In this document: one piece after another, positions 1 through 12,945 of the stretch
Numbering within the stretch: the first letter of the stretch is position 1
Layout of the letters: each line of letters opens with the position of its first letter
Assembly (NCBI GenBank): GCA_964019055.1
Contig: OZ025213.1
Location: forward strand, 2,234,769-2,298,768
DNA: 64,000 nt
Origin: Anthopleura xanthogrammica
Taxonomy: Eukaryota > Cnidaria > Anthozoa > Actiniaria > Actiniidae
Reading direction: 5' to 3'
Translations under genes and position numbers: made by a program
Notes under the pieces: model-generated
Database searches by the model: none
What the model was told of the DNA's origin: nothing
The model's input: only the letters and a program-made list of their open reading frames with translations

Positions 1-278
1 TAAAATAAGACTCGGACTAAGGTTAAACGTCGAACTTTACTGACACATGAGCCGAACCTAGGGAGAGAAGGGTCCCAATATCAATTGTTAGACCATGAGA
101 GTGGTCCCAGGCTGAACTCTGTGGTACTCCGAAATACTCAGAGAAACTCCGCTTCAATCTATACTCAGAATTCTAATCTTTGATCAATTTTTAACTTTCA
201 AGACCTAGATTTATACAGCTATAGTTAGAGTTTCGCGAAGACGAGTTGTTTATTAGAATCACAATTATTGAAAAAAGC
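1..278. other. sequence beyond the AtuA gene stop
   Basis: No coding signal seen apart from the short 3' UTR. A stretch near 25-40 (ACGTCGAACTTT) resembles the terminal part of the element at 1714-2105 and may be a fragment of the same family, but the match is short. Confidence 0.3.
249..254 (-). terminator. poly(A) signal of the AtuA-domain gene (candidate)
   Basis: AATAAA on the minus strand, about 25 nt beyond the TAA stop at 279-281. It would give a very short 3' UTR. It is the only canonical hexamer seen between the stop and the window edge. Confidence 0.45.
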
Positions 279-3200
279 TTAATACCTCTTGACACGGCAC
301 TTGCCATCACTTGGTTTGCCGTCAAAGAGATGAATGAAGTACTCTTCTACAGCTTCCTCTGTGAGTGCTCTTCGTAAAAATGGTACGTAGGAAGGGTGTC
401 GAGCTATCACTCCTGATAACAAATAATTACATGAATCAGTATACGAACAAAGAAGTGAACAAAATACGTAAATGGATGGATTACTCTACTGGGGCAGAAT
501 GCATGGGGTAAAAATGGTGAATGACGGGCGTAGGAGGATGCATGGACGGCTGGACAGATTTAGGATGGATGGATAGGTTAATGGTTGGTTGGATGGACAG
601 ATTGATGATCGGGTGTATGAATGAATGTATTGGTAGATGGCAGACGGATGAATTAATTGATAGTTGTGTGTGTGTGTGTACGGATGGATAGAGGGCAGGT
701 TGATGTTTGGGGTGGGCAGATGGATATGGACAGACGGATGAAAGAATGGTTGGATTGATGGACTGAAGGATGGATGGATAAATGGAAGGACAAACGGATG
801 GATTAATGGTTCACAATTTAAAACGCTTCATTATCAGAGAAAACTATAAGGTAGGAGAGTTATTCCCTTGTGATTACCTATGTTAACGCTGTTTCCTTTA
901 TCACCACTTCTTGTTACAGCCAGCGAGCTCAGTGGGAAAGTGCAGCGACCTTTGGGCATTCCTGAGAAAGAGAAAAAGTATAAGAGCATGTCACACGAAC
1001 ACGGAAAGGACATCTTCGCATACATAACTAAAATCGTTTTCATTGCAAGCTGGAACAAGCAACGTTTAACCTTGCTATTCCTTGATATTTCATCGATACT
1101 CTAAAGAACCTCTGGGTTGATCGAAGTCAGGGCACGCCTAAGTCGTAGATCGAATTGGAATTTAGCGTGTTAGGTTTTGCGAAGGGAGAAAACCAGAGAA
1201 ACCAGTGAAAACCATCGAATGAAGGGAGAGACCTCACAAATTCTACTCGCATGAGACGCCGGGTCCAGGAATCAAATCCGAGAATGACCCCAGAGGTGAG
1301 AGACGAGTGCACTGCCGCTATTCCATCCTGAGTCCCCATAACTGTGCAAACCTTTGATGTGAGTTCAGTTTTCAAATTGCCGAGGCTTGGATATCAATAA
1401 GTAGATAATACCCAACAAAACATTGACAATGATGTGCAAATCATTTTAACAATGGGTTTGTCACTCTGCTTTATACTATGCAACCAAGATGCAACTGAAG
1501 ACGTCACGACTAAAGGTCACGTGTTTTCACGTACTTATCCTGGCAGGGACGACTTGCGTCCTTGGTTCACTCGCTTCGGTTAGTTTAGTTGGTTTAGACG
1601 GCACAATAGAATCCATGGTTTCTACGATTTCGTCATCGATATAAATTTCAGCCTAAAAAAAATCAAGACAAAAACAGAACTCGTATCTATATATCTTTAA
1701 CTAGCTCTAGGCTCAGTTCAGACGTCAAATTTTTGTCAAATTTAATTGGCTTTCAGGCCAGCGACTAAGAAAACGCCGAGAACTATCACATAAGACATCA
1801 GCTCTTTTGCTTAGCGCAAGGAGACGATATGTGGATATGTGTTAATTTTGTTCTACACACTTCTACTACACCGTTAAACTTGATTCTCTCAAAACTGGTA
1901 AAAAGTTCTTATTTTAAGGTCCCCAGATAAGAGATTATAAGTTTCTTAGAGTATAATCTCTTATCTGGGGACTAAAATAAGAACTTTTTACTAGTTTTGA
2001 GAGAATCTATGAGAATCAAGTTTTAGAGTGCTAGTTTAATGGAAAACAGCGCTCGACCTCAAAGGCAATTAGATTCGACGCCGGAAAAGTTCGACGTCTG
2101 AACCGTTCTTTACTTGCAATGACTGCGGTTTTGATTGCTATTCCTGTTACCTTGAATTTGTTTTTGGGGTACAGGAAGGAGAAGAGTCGGAGAAGTGGAG
2201 ACCTGACAAAATAGAAAGATAGAAAATTGTTACATCAACGTGTACAATAACGGAAGCAATGATGGCTGACAGAAACAACAATGAGAGTAACAACAGAAAA
2301 AAATAATACAAAAAATTCTTACGCTTTTGGTCGTCCTCCAACAATCGTGGTAAACCCAGGAGCTGAAAAAAGAAACACTCATAATTCAGAATGAAGAAAT
2401 GATCAAAGTCCATATTACGACTACTGGTTGGCAATGCATGATGGGATTGATGAATGGTTGGTGAAGCATGACGACATTTGTTATCTTGAACAGTTGTCTT
2501 AGATATAGGCAAGACCTACCCATACTCGTGCCAGCTGAGGCGATTTCTCGTGCAAAAATGTTTAATGCATGTTTTTGTTGGTGATGTACTGCTAGCCACA
2601 GAACTGCTTCTCTAGGACCCTGTAGAATGGAAAAACAGTCAATGCCTGGGTAAAAATTGGGATGGATCTTTTCTATTAGGCTTTGTCTGTTGTATCACTA
2701 GGTGAAAGCCAAAAGATTGAATTGGCATTTAAAAGTTGATTTTTGCAGAGGGGGGAAACTGGAGAACTTGGAGAAAAACCCTCAAAGCACAGGCAAGAAT
2801 CAATTACCAACTCTACTCAATGACAATGAGCTGAGTGGGACTCGAACCTGGGTTGCATTGGTGATTGATGCATTAACAGCGCACACCACCCTCCCACAGA
2901 ACATGACCACGATCTCCAGCAGAACACGACTATGACCTCCCACAGAACAGTCCAATGATCAACCAACTGGGTGATCTGGGTATCGGTCAATGGACATTAA
3001 CGAAACCCACAGAACTGCATTCTTTAGATTAAAATCACATTCAAAAAATATTATTATGTATGGTAATAAAACTTACAGCTGACATGACACTAGGGAATGA
3101 GTGTCTTCCATAAGACTCTTCTGATCCAAGCACCTGGAGGAACAAAACTTGGTCATTATCACAACAGTCTCATGAAGCTTCTGGGCATTTGGCAGAAATA

Positions 3201-6200
3201 TTCGTGACAAAACATGTGCGCTCACCCCTCCCCCTGGGCTCAGGTATACAGCCATCTGGGGTGTATGATGGCTGGACATCCGAGCTACCATCCCTTAAAC
3301 ACTTGCTATGCCACAGCAACCCCTGATGGTTCTGAATGATTTTCTTTACCTGGACATGTGTTCTTGTGTAATCTTCAAGTCCCATTTCTTTAAACATACG
3401 GCTGGTTCTTTAATGACAAATACCTTTTTATTACAAACTAATGACATACATTTAAATCTAAAAATACTTTATATACCTTTTGACGATTGTCTTGCCAACT
3501 CTCTTGGCTTTGAGTGATGCAAAGGGACCACCCACAGGACAGACTGCAGTTGCTCTATATCCATCAGCATATGTTGCACAAACCTGCAATGGAAGTTTTA
3601 AAAGAAATTATTGCAATCATTTAGGCAATACAGAGAGATTTTTGAGCTTCTGTTGTCCATCATTCTCTGCTACTAAACAACTATTTCATAAAAGATTGAT
3701 AAAGGTTTTGATGTATATTGCACTGTCAGCAAGCCTGAAATGCACTATGGGCGATCTGAATGCAATCAGCGAAAGATCACGACAAAACTTAGTCTGCTTG
3801 GTTTTTTTTGGTAATTTCTTCTGTGTTGACATTATTTACTGCATTGCAGGCTTGGTACACAACATGCAACATGCAACAAAATCTTCACCAACTTTTTCTG
3901 AAATATGCTGTATTTGTTACCTTAAACATGTCAGTTGGTGGCTCTCCTAGTGCACCTGCCACAAGTACCCCACCACCTTCATACCCTGTGTTGCGAAACA
4001 TGTAGAATAGCGATAACTGTTCACAATTATCATATGACTTGTGTAAGCTTTAAGAACAAACAATTTACATACAGCTGTAGGTGCTGGAAATATCTATACC
4101 TCCCCCACAGAATTTACAGGAAAAAAGTTAAAAAACATCCATGGTTGTGATTTAGCAAAAGATCATATTTTTCAACTTTTCCCATCATGGAAACAATCTT
4201 GAAACTAAAAATAGCAAGAGTTCCACTTTTACATTTATGTTTTCATAGGAAACCTGTAATTTGAATTCCCCACTTAAAAAAAAAAACATTCTAAAAATAT
4301 ATTTCCTATGGATTGTGATATTACTGCTCATCCCCCCCCCCCCACCCCTTTCTTAAATTTTATTGTGGTCTCATCTCTGACTTACCAATAAGAGGCTGTA
4401 ATGTACATTGGGAGAAATTGCAGATGACATCAGGTAGAATATATTGTGTTGGATCTCCTATCTCATAGATTAACTGAAGAAGAAAAAACATTTAATATAC
4501 AGAGCTAGGGTATTCAAAAAATAATATTTGGGATAGCGGCATTTCTACAGAGTAGCTCTTCATCCACTGAATTTCAATTGGAATTTAGAAATCGATTTGC
4601 GTAGAGGAAGAAAAACTGGAAAACCTGGAGAAAAAGCCTCAAAACACAGTAGAAAACCAACAAGCAAATCTTGTGTCTGCTCACATATGACACCAAGTAC
4701 GGGAATCGAACCCTAGTTAGAGGCAAGCACTCTCACTGATATGCCACCTGTGATTCCCAACAGGTTGTTCTACTAAAGTAGCAGGGAGCTATAAGTGCTA
4801 CCCTCGAAAATGACTAAGGAGTACCTGTTCTCCGACAGTAGTAGGGGACACCAAGCCACCAGTACCAGGGGGTTTGCTGATGATACATCTACCATCAGCT
4901 GAACACGTCGCAATTGGATATCCTATATTCTCCCTAAAAGATGATAACAAAGAATATCACTTTTTTATGACTTATTCAAGGTAGGGACCTAACAAACTCT
5001 ACTAACATGTGATGTTGAGTCCAGGAATTGAACCTGAGACTCCAGAGATGAAAGTCCAGTGCACTAGTTGCTGCTATGCCAACCTTGATTTTCAGTGATT
5101 TTCAGTGCAGTTCTATACTATGGCTCAAACTCCTGTAAACTACTTTCCCACCACATCTTCCTCTAATTACAATACATACCAGTCAGAAACAACCTGCCAG
5201 TCAGTAGATATGCCGCCAGTACACTGAGCACCACACTCAATCAAGTGACCTGCCAAGCTGGGATAGAAAAATGAATATTTTAAATTGTTAAAATAATGTG
5301 AATACTTTTGATGGCAGTAGAAATGAAAATACAGTCAAAGCTCTCGTAAGTAACTGCCTCGAAAAATTGAAAAAGTGATCATAACTAGAGCTTGTCGCTA
5401 ATGAGAATGGGCTCTCATAAGTGGCAAAGCAAACAGGGTTTCAAAATCATGGTCTTAACCAGAGCTGGTCACATAAGAATGGGCTCTCATGAGCGGCAAA
5501 GCAAACAGGGTTTCAAAATCATGGTCATAACTAGAGCTGGTCACCTTATGAGAATGTTTGCAAGGAGAGCTTTGACTGTAATTAAACTCATCATTACCTT
5601 CCAGCTGCCAAGAGATCATAGTCATGTGGCTGCCATCCAAACTAGGGGTGAAGTGTCAAAAAAAATTGATCAGTAGACTTTTTTGGCTTGAGCATAATGT
5701 TTTGCAATTTTGGACCACATAGTAATTGAGAATAAGATTCAAGTATTCTATAGTGTTACTACTAGTACCTCATGAATAAGTGGTCCTAAAGCTAATGCAC
5801 TGTCCACACATCTCCCAGTGATTACTATATCAGCACCAAGATCGAGTGCTCTGGCTATAGGCATAGCACTGTTTACAGATAAAAAGATATATTTAATAGA
5901 AATATATCTTTCGATTGATATACTGTATATAGCATGTAATATTTTGATAATATGCATTCATAGTTCAGCACATTATTATGAGCTGCTTATTTTATTGGAA
6001 CAACCATGAGCCCAATGAGTGGTCCCATAATAGATCCCTGTGGTATGTAATTGAATGTCTTTGAATAACCAGACACAAATTTATGTTGATGTACCATAAC
6101 ATCAACAGCATAGTATCCAAGCCTGTATGCATTAAAGTACATGTGGTAAATTGAAATTTAGGAGATTTAATTACGCACCCCAAATATGCATTCATGCTGA

Positions 6201-7480
6201 CAACTCTAGCTGGGAAGTCCTGTCCAGACTGTAATTCTTTGACGTCGGCTTGGGTGACTTCATCTATTCTATTAATCATATCATCTCCCATCACCACTGC
6301 AATTTTGACATTAACTCCTTGAGATTTTGCTGCTTTCTTTATGGCTCTTGCGCATGCTTCTGGGTTGACACCTCCAGCATTGCTAATCAAACGAATCCCT
6401 TTTGGGTGAAAACACTGGTTACCTTAGACTACTCTTATAAATCCACCAATAACATAAATGCTTATTTTGTATGAGCTATGTTGAGCCAACAGTGTGGGTA
6501 TCTATCAATCAATCAACATTATTTACTGAGGGTAACACAACATTTTACTCTGACAAATCTGTGGCTATGTACTTTGAGAAGGAAAGTTTTGTTATTGGGT
6601 AGAATAACAGCAGAAATAAAAGACATACTATACTATTTATTTTATATTATACCTTTCTTTTTTATCTCTTTGATTAGTGGTGTTATTGCTACATCAATGA
6701 AATCTGGAGTGTAACCAAGAACCTAAAAATTGAATTTGGTATATGAGATGGTATTTGGTATTGGTTGCATATAGCAACACATATAAAAAGCAAGCATTTC
6801 AACACTACAGTAAATCAAATAAAATGTATCACTGTTTACACTGCTATGCATTGATCAAGACAATAGTTGCAACATGGAAATCAGGCATTCTGCCATCGAT
6901 CAGAGTATGTAAAGGTACCGAAGAATTTGTCTGATTGACATATGTGTATTGCACGATTTCCCTGGTGAGACTTTTGTCTCCATCAGCATGTAGCAGTGAG
7001 AACAGTGGTAAGTTTACTGGTCCTTACAGGAGATTTGTGTTTTGCTGCAGTCAAAAGTGACATGGTGATTTCAGAGAGGTAATCAAACATGATGTAATCC
7101 ACGTTACCTCCACGAACAAGCTGAGGAGCTGAAATACAAAACAAAACAGTTCTGATCATCATTAAAAAAAGCTACATAGATTGTGATCCTTAGAATTGAA
7201 GCCAGTAAAAGTTCGTCAAAGTTGAATAAATTTTGGTACATAGTTTACCTGCAGAAGCTGAATCTCCCCAGAAACCCGAAGCACATCCAATCTTGACTGT
7301 CTTCCCTTCAAGAACCGTCCCATAACAACGCACATTCTTTTTTCGTATTGAAGAAACACAAAGCACAGAAGAAAGATTCCTTCCCAGAGAGTTGGAGGTC
7401 ACGCCACAAAGCGGTCCAATTACTCCTCTCGTGATCCTTAGATTTGATAACAAACGAACTTGAGGGCTTAAAATAGACAT
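279..7480 (-). CDS. AtuA/DUF1446-domain protein, 19 exons, complete
   Basis: Exons in transcript order: 7480-7249, 7128-7028, 6722-6653, 6398-6179, 5868-5769, 5641-5598, 5257-5180, 4933-4825, 4473-4386, 3985-3921, 3583-3477, 3407-3350, 3133-3077, 2619-2520, 2362-2323, 2202-2151, 1652-1535, 961-878, 412-279. Every junction is GT-AG and all phases join, giving 1857 nt (618 aa plus TAA). Residues 1 to about 58 are rich in Ser, Leu and Arg with almost no acidic residues, which suggests a mitochondrial presequence. The AtuA (DUF1446) core follows: [11 protein letters not shown], then [53 protein letters not shown] and YEIGDP. A C-terminal AtuA-like domain carries [16 protein letters not shown]. 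In bacteria AtuA takes part in acyclic terpene (citronellol/geraniol) catabolism; its exact reaction is unsettled and the animal role is unknown. The ATG at 7480 is the only suitable start in exon 1. Family assignment is firm; function and targeting are inference. Confidence 0.92.
470..815. repeat. degenerate GGAT-rich simple repeat in AtuA intron
   Basis: Many imperfect ATGGATGG/GACGGATG units lie between the exons ending at 412 and starting at 878. The array is intronic and low in complexity, with no open reading frame of interest. Confidence 0.7.
1130..1340 (-). repeat. tRNA-derived SINE, copy 1
   Basis: Read on the minus strand, a head with GAATAGCGGCAGTGCACT (box A-like region) is followed by GGATTTGATTCC (box B-like; RNA polymerase III consensus GGTTCGANTCC). 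After it comes a body rich in GGTTTTCTC and a tail containing TAAATTCCAATTCGATC. The same order of blocks recurs at 2712-2890, 4565-4760, 4975-5085 and 10372-10570. The copy sits in an AtuA intron, antisense to RBX1. Confidence 0.65.
1714..2105. mobile_element. MITE-like foldback element with long inverted repeats
   Basis: The ends are inverted copies beginning C(A/G)GTTCAGACGTC. The centre is a near-perfect hairpin, with arms from about 1879-1935 and 1950-2020 sharing CCCCAGATAAGAGATTATA and AAAAAGTTCTTATTTTA. It lies wholly inside the AtuA intron between exons 1652-1535 and 2202-2151 and has no coding capacity, so it is a non-autonomous DNA element. Superfamily is unknown because no clear target duplication was seen. 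Confidence 0.7.
2712..2890 (-). repeat. tRNA-derived SINE, copy 2
   Basis: On the minus strand it carries AGGTTCGAGTCCCAC, the best box B in the window, then a GAGGGTTTTTCTCC body block and a tail close to TTTAAATGCCAATTCAATC. It shares its block order with the other SINE copies and lies in an AtuA intron. Confidence 0.7.
4565..4760 (-). repeat. tRNA-derived SINE, copy 3
   Basis: On the minus strand: box B-like GGGTTCGATTCCCG, then GGCTTTTTCTCCAGG, then the TTCTAAATTCCAATT tail. It lies in the intron between AtuA exons 4933-4825 and 4473-4386. Confidence 0.65.
4975..5085 (-). repeat. tRNA-derived SINE, copy 4 (head only)
   Basis: On the minus strand it has GGCATAGCAGCAACTAGTGC (box A-like) followed by AGGTTCAATTCCTGG (box B-like). 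It stops after GGTCCCTACC, so the body and tail are missing: a truncated copy. Confidence 0.6.
5384..5560. repeat. ~74 bp tandem repeat, about 2.3 copies
   Basis: Blocks such as GAATGGGCTCTCAT, GGCAAAGCAAACAGGG and TTTCAAAATCATGGTC recur with a period of about 74 bp, followed by a third partial AGAGCTGGTCAC unit. The array is intronic in the AtuA gene. The short ORFs across it are repeat artefacts. Confidence 0.75.
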
Positions 7481-7715
7481 CTTTAATGGTAGCGTCTTTA
7501 CTTTTCTTGATATTTTATCTCATTCTCCATATTATCTTGCTTTTAACTTTCATTCTATATTTTCGTGTTTACCTCAGGACGGCAGCCATTTTAAGCCTGG
7601 TTACCAAGTGCTGAGCCCATTGTATTTGCTATCAGCGGAGGTATCATTGAATCATGCGCTTTATATACTAGTGCCCAGATTCTTCTTTGGAGTTGTTCTT
7701 TCAAACTCAGCAAAA
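7481..7715. promoter_or_regulatory. shared bidirectional promoter, AtuA gene / RBX1
   Basis: Only 235 bp separate the AtuA start codon (minus strand, 7480) from the RBX1 start codon (plus strand, 7716). An AAAATGGCTGCC-type motif on the minus strand near 7581-7593 and the RBX1 start context AAAAATGGCGGA both resemble the YY1 site AANATGGCGGC. No TATA box is evident. Bidirectional use is inferred from gene geometry. Confidence 0.6.
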
Positions 7716-9434
<1,719 letters not shown>

Positions 9435-9494
9435 TGAAAGCCAAAGCTGTTGTAAAGTATTAATATTATTTGTACAATTTTTTTGTTCATGTGA

Positions 9495-9500
9495 AATAAA
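9495..9500 (+). terminator. RBX1 poly(A) signal
   Basis: AATAAA 71 nt after the RBX1 stop codon, followed by a T-rich stretch. It is the first canonical hexamer downstream. Confidence 0.7.
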
Positions 9501-10371
9501 ATTTTTTAACTGTTAAACCTTAAAATTCATAGTGTAAATTATACAGTATTTTGAGTGTGAAAGTGTGAAATTTCGCTGTGCTTTTATCACCCACATTATT
9601 TTAAATACTGGTTGTCTAATTCCTCTATAGACCATTTGTATCAGACTGCTCAATATATTTGACAACTTGTAGCTGTTAATATCAGAAATAACAGCCGGCT
9701 GATCTGAGAAAAAATATCAACCAATCAGAATCGAGCAAAATTTGCAACACTGAGGTTATCCTTAGTAGCCCAGCAACTTGGGAAACGGTTATTTCTTTAT
9801 TTTATTTTCCCACTCAATAATAAATATCATAATAAATGTATACAAATGATAAAAAACCTTACCTCAAACTCTTAATTTATCTCAGATATAAGCTTTTGCA
9901 AGTTGATTTTCCCAGGCCTCATGACACCTCAGTTTTGCAGTGACATAATTTCTACATCACTATCTAAGATCAGCTTGAGTATTCATTCATACACTACCAA
10001 GGACAATGTCGTGTATACCTACAAAATACCCCACAAATTATATGTACATATTAATAACAATGACTTCTGTTGTTGTTGTGTGGCTCATTCTTCAAAGAGT
10101 TCCAACAACTGCATATGATTTGTGGGGTATTCTGTAGTTGCTCTCTATGTCAATATTACAACACTTCATACTATTAAACTGAATCATTATCATTTGGTTG
10201 TTCATGAAAGGTTTTAAGGACCAGGTTATCTATCAGGTTTTTCTCTAGTTCTTTTGACTTCCATCATTTTGACTTATTCAATCTAAATAGGAAATATTTG
10301 AAAGATGAATTAAACCATTCAGAAATATGTGTTAATGTTAATCAGAATGTTGTTTGACCTTGTTTGTATTG
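9501..10371. other. intergenic, RBX1 downstream
   Basis: No gene seen. It holds a small inverted repeat at 10019-10137 (listed separately) and otherwise unremarkable AT-rich sequence. Confidence 0.5.
10019..10137. repeat. short inverted repeat, ~26 bp arms
   Basis: CTACAAAATACCCCACAAAT at the left pairs with the reverse complement of a segment at 10112-10137 (ATTTGTGGGGTATTCTGTAG), with about one mismatch. The loop is about 67 bp. It could be a small MITE or a solo inverted repeat. Confidence 0.6.
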
Positions 10372-10570
10372 GGAAGCATTGGTGATGTAGTGGTGAGTGC
10401 ACTCGCCTCTCACCGATGCGACCCCAGTTTGAGTCCCGTCAGGCTCAGTGTCATGTGAGTAGAGTTGCCGGTTGGTTCTCTCCTGTGCTTCAAGGGTTTT
10501 TCTCCGTTTTTTCTCCCTCCACAAAAATGAACTCTAAAATCTAATTTGATCTAGAAGGGCATAGATGAAA
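10372..10570 (+). repeat. tRNA-derived SINE, copy 5
   Basis: Plus-strand head GGTGATGTAGTGGTGAGTGC (box A-like), box B-like AGTTTGAGTCCCG, then CAAGGGTTTTTCTCCG, then tail CTCTAAAATCTAATTTGATC. It has the same block order as the four minus-strand copies in the AtuA gene. Confidence 0.65.
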
Positions 10571-10670
10571 ATTACTCTGTGTAACTCTAGTAACCCTAGC
10601 AAAGCATATAGTTTGATTGCATAGTTTATGTACTGGCATTACAGCACAAAACATGGTATTGTAGCCACCC

Positions 10671-10870
10671 AATAGACCTCATCGGCTTGGGTGTAATGTT
10701 GTCCCATTTCAGACCACGTGTCATTCCCCAGAGTATCATTTCATTGTTTAATGGTTGCGCATGAGAAGATACATGAATATGGATACAACTCAAACAAAGA
10801 ATCCTATTCTCAAGAGAATGACACATGGTCTGAAATGGGACAACATTGCTCCAAGCTGATGAGGTCTATT
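10671..10870. mobile_element. foldback MITE family, copy 1
   Basis: A 200 bp element starting AATAGACCTC and ending GAGGTCTATT. The arms pair over about 55 bp, including ATGTTGTCCCATTTCAGACC on each strand, and the centre carries ATACAACTCAAACAAAGAAT. Two related copies lie at 26080-26277 and 27186-27382. No ORF. Confidence 0.8.
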
Positions 10871-12660
10871 GACCTTTTTTACACATCAGTTAACATTAAT
10901 TCATGACAATAATCTCATGACTGAGTTTGCTTTTTCTTCAACTTATAATTAAGGGTTGGGTCTGGCAAAACCAATTTGCTTGCTCTCTGATTGGCTAACT
11001 TGTAAAAAGTTAATTGGGTAGCAACGGCATATGTCATACTCAAATAACATAACTGCAGTGAATAGAATTACAGGAAGTCATGCAAGGGAACATAAATAGA
11101 TCATTCTTATATGCTGTTTGTGAATGAATGATTATGGAAATATGTGCCTTGAGGGTGACACAGTTGGTCCAGTTATGCTTGACCCTAACATCGGTAATAA
11201 ATGCAGGTGTTAAATTTTAGACTATCAGGTGAATGGACTGCCATGTTGATTTTCACAAGAATGATTGCTAAGAAAACTTTGATGTGAGGCTACTAGGGCA
11301 AAGAAGGATTGCTAAGGTAACTTCAATGTAAGGCAACTAGGGCAAGAACCCTAAGTTGTCAATATCCATTAATGTCATACTTTGACTCTTGTACTAATAC
11401 TTTCCACAATTAGTTATTAAATTCACCTCGAACATCCTAGCATAGCCTGTGTACAGCCACTCTCCAACCTCCAACTACAGGGTAAAAACGTTTCTTTTCC
11501 TGTAGGGGGGAGGGGGGGGGGAAGTGACTGTACGGTAACAGGACTGTAAAGCTGATGACGCGAATTGTCCTACAACAAGATTTAGCGAGGCAAACTTTAT
11601 GTAAGAATTGTTAAAATTTCTAACAAATGGTGGATTTAGAGGGAAAGGAAGTGGGAGTATGGATTTCTTTCCCCTTCTTGGGTGGTGATATTTAAGGGAA
11701 CTGTTTGGGGCAACCTGTGTTGTATCTGAAAATTCTGGAAAAACTAAAATTTCTTTCCTACTATTTAGGGGTACTTGGTACAATACCCCCATCTCCTTCC
11801 TTCCTTAGTTTTGGCTTTTCTCTGACTTCAGTTCTGATCGTGTGGTTGATAAATCGGAAAAAAGCGTAGTCCTAGCTAGAGGCACTACCAAAAATAACAT
11901 GCTTAAGATAATTTTAGATATACTATCCATAAACGTGCTTGTTGTATGTTATTAAAAGGAGGATCATATTCCTTGGGGTCCAATGAAATATTTATGTCAC
12001 ATCCGCTGCTGCCTCGGGTTAATCTACGACTTTAAAATATCGGCCATAAGCTTGATCAAGTTTATGGACATAAAAAGAGCGAAAAGGTCGGTATTGATCA
12101 AAAGGCCTTAAGGCTCATCTCATGCAGAGGTCTCTTTCCATTCAGATCTTTGTTTTTCTTTTAACACAGGTTTTAAAATTAAAATTGTGTACTTATTTTC
12201 ATCATAGTTTGCACACCTGTTTCAGATCAAAAACTGTCCCTCGCGGCATAATGACTCCCAAGCAGTCAGAAACATCCAAAAATGTCAGTTTTTCTTAACA
12301 AAGTTAAGAAAAAAGGCGTGTTATCATTGACATGCGAGACCGCTTATCTGATGTATTGACTTGTGGCTTTCTTCTAAAGCCGTATTTCCATATGTTATTG
12401 AACTTTATCAAAAATATTGTTTATGAGATAGCAAATATTGACTTTATTGACCTGGTTCATAAATGTGTTAGAGTGAAAAGCCAACTTATTGCAAAAGTGT
12501 TAAAATGATGACTATAGACACGACAATAGCACTTAGAAAAAGAAAATCGTTCATTGCCATCAGTCAAAGTGTTATTGGAAATGTCAAACAACAAATTTGA
12601 GAAACATTTACCATTGCGACCATTCTCGTTAGCGACCCGCTCCAGTTCCGACCACAATTT
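10871..12660. other. intergenic, no gene seen
   Basis: Unremarkable AT-rich sequence except for a G-run near 11505-11521 and short low-complexity patches. The small ORFs here show no recognisable domain. Confidence 0.4.
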
Positions 12661-12679
12661 TGAAACCCCCCGTTTGCAT

Positions 12680-12945
12680 TCCCGCGGGGGGGGGGGGGGG
12701 GTACTCCCTATAATGGACTATACGGGGATGCTCCGCCCGAAAGGGGTACTTTTTTCCAAGTCGTATGTATAGCAAAAGGGTGGAAATTTGTGAGTTTTGG
12801 TATAAAAAGGGATAGATTTTCTTCAAAGGTATATGAAAGGGGTACCTTTTCAGGCAAAAAGGTATATAAAAGGGGTACTTTTTTGCTGAAATTTAGTATA
12901 GAAAAGGGTAAGGGGTCGAGAGTCCGGTAGGAGCATCCCCGTAAT
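12680..12945. mobile_element. poly-G-flanked MITE, copy 2
   Basis: A run of about 19 G is followed by TACTCCCTATAATGG and GGGGATGCTCCGCCC. The right end has GAGCATCCCC, the inverted partner of GGGGATGCTC. The interior repeats a motif close to AAAGGGGTAC(C/T)TTTT three times. The terminal blocks match the element in RBX1 intron 4, but the right-hand C-run is missing. Confidence 0.6.

Noticed and set aside
10372..10450. Possible tRNA gene
   Set aside because: Box A and box B-like motifs are present but no cloverleaf can be drawn and the flanks match the SINE family, so it is the head of a SINE.
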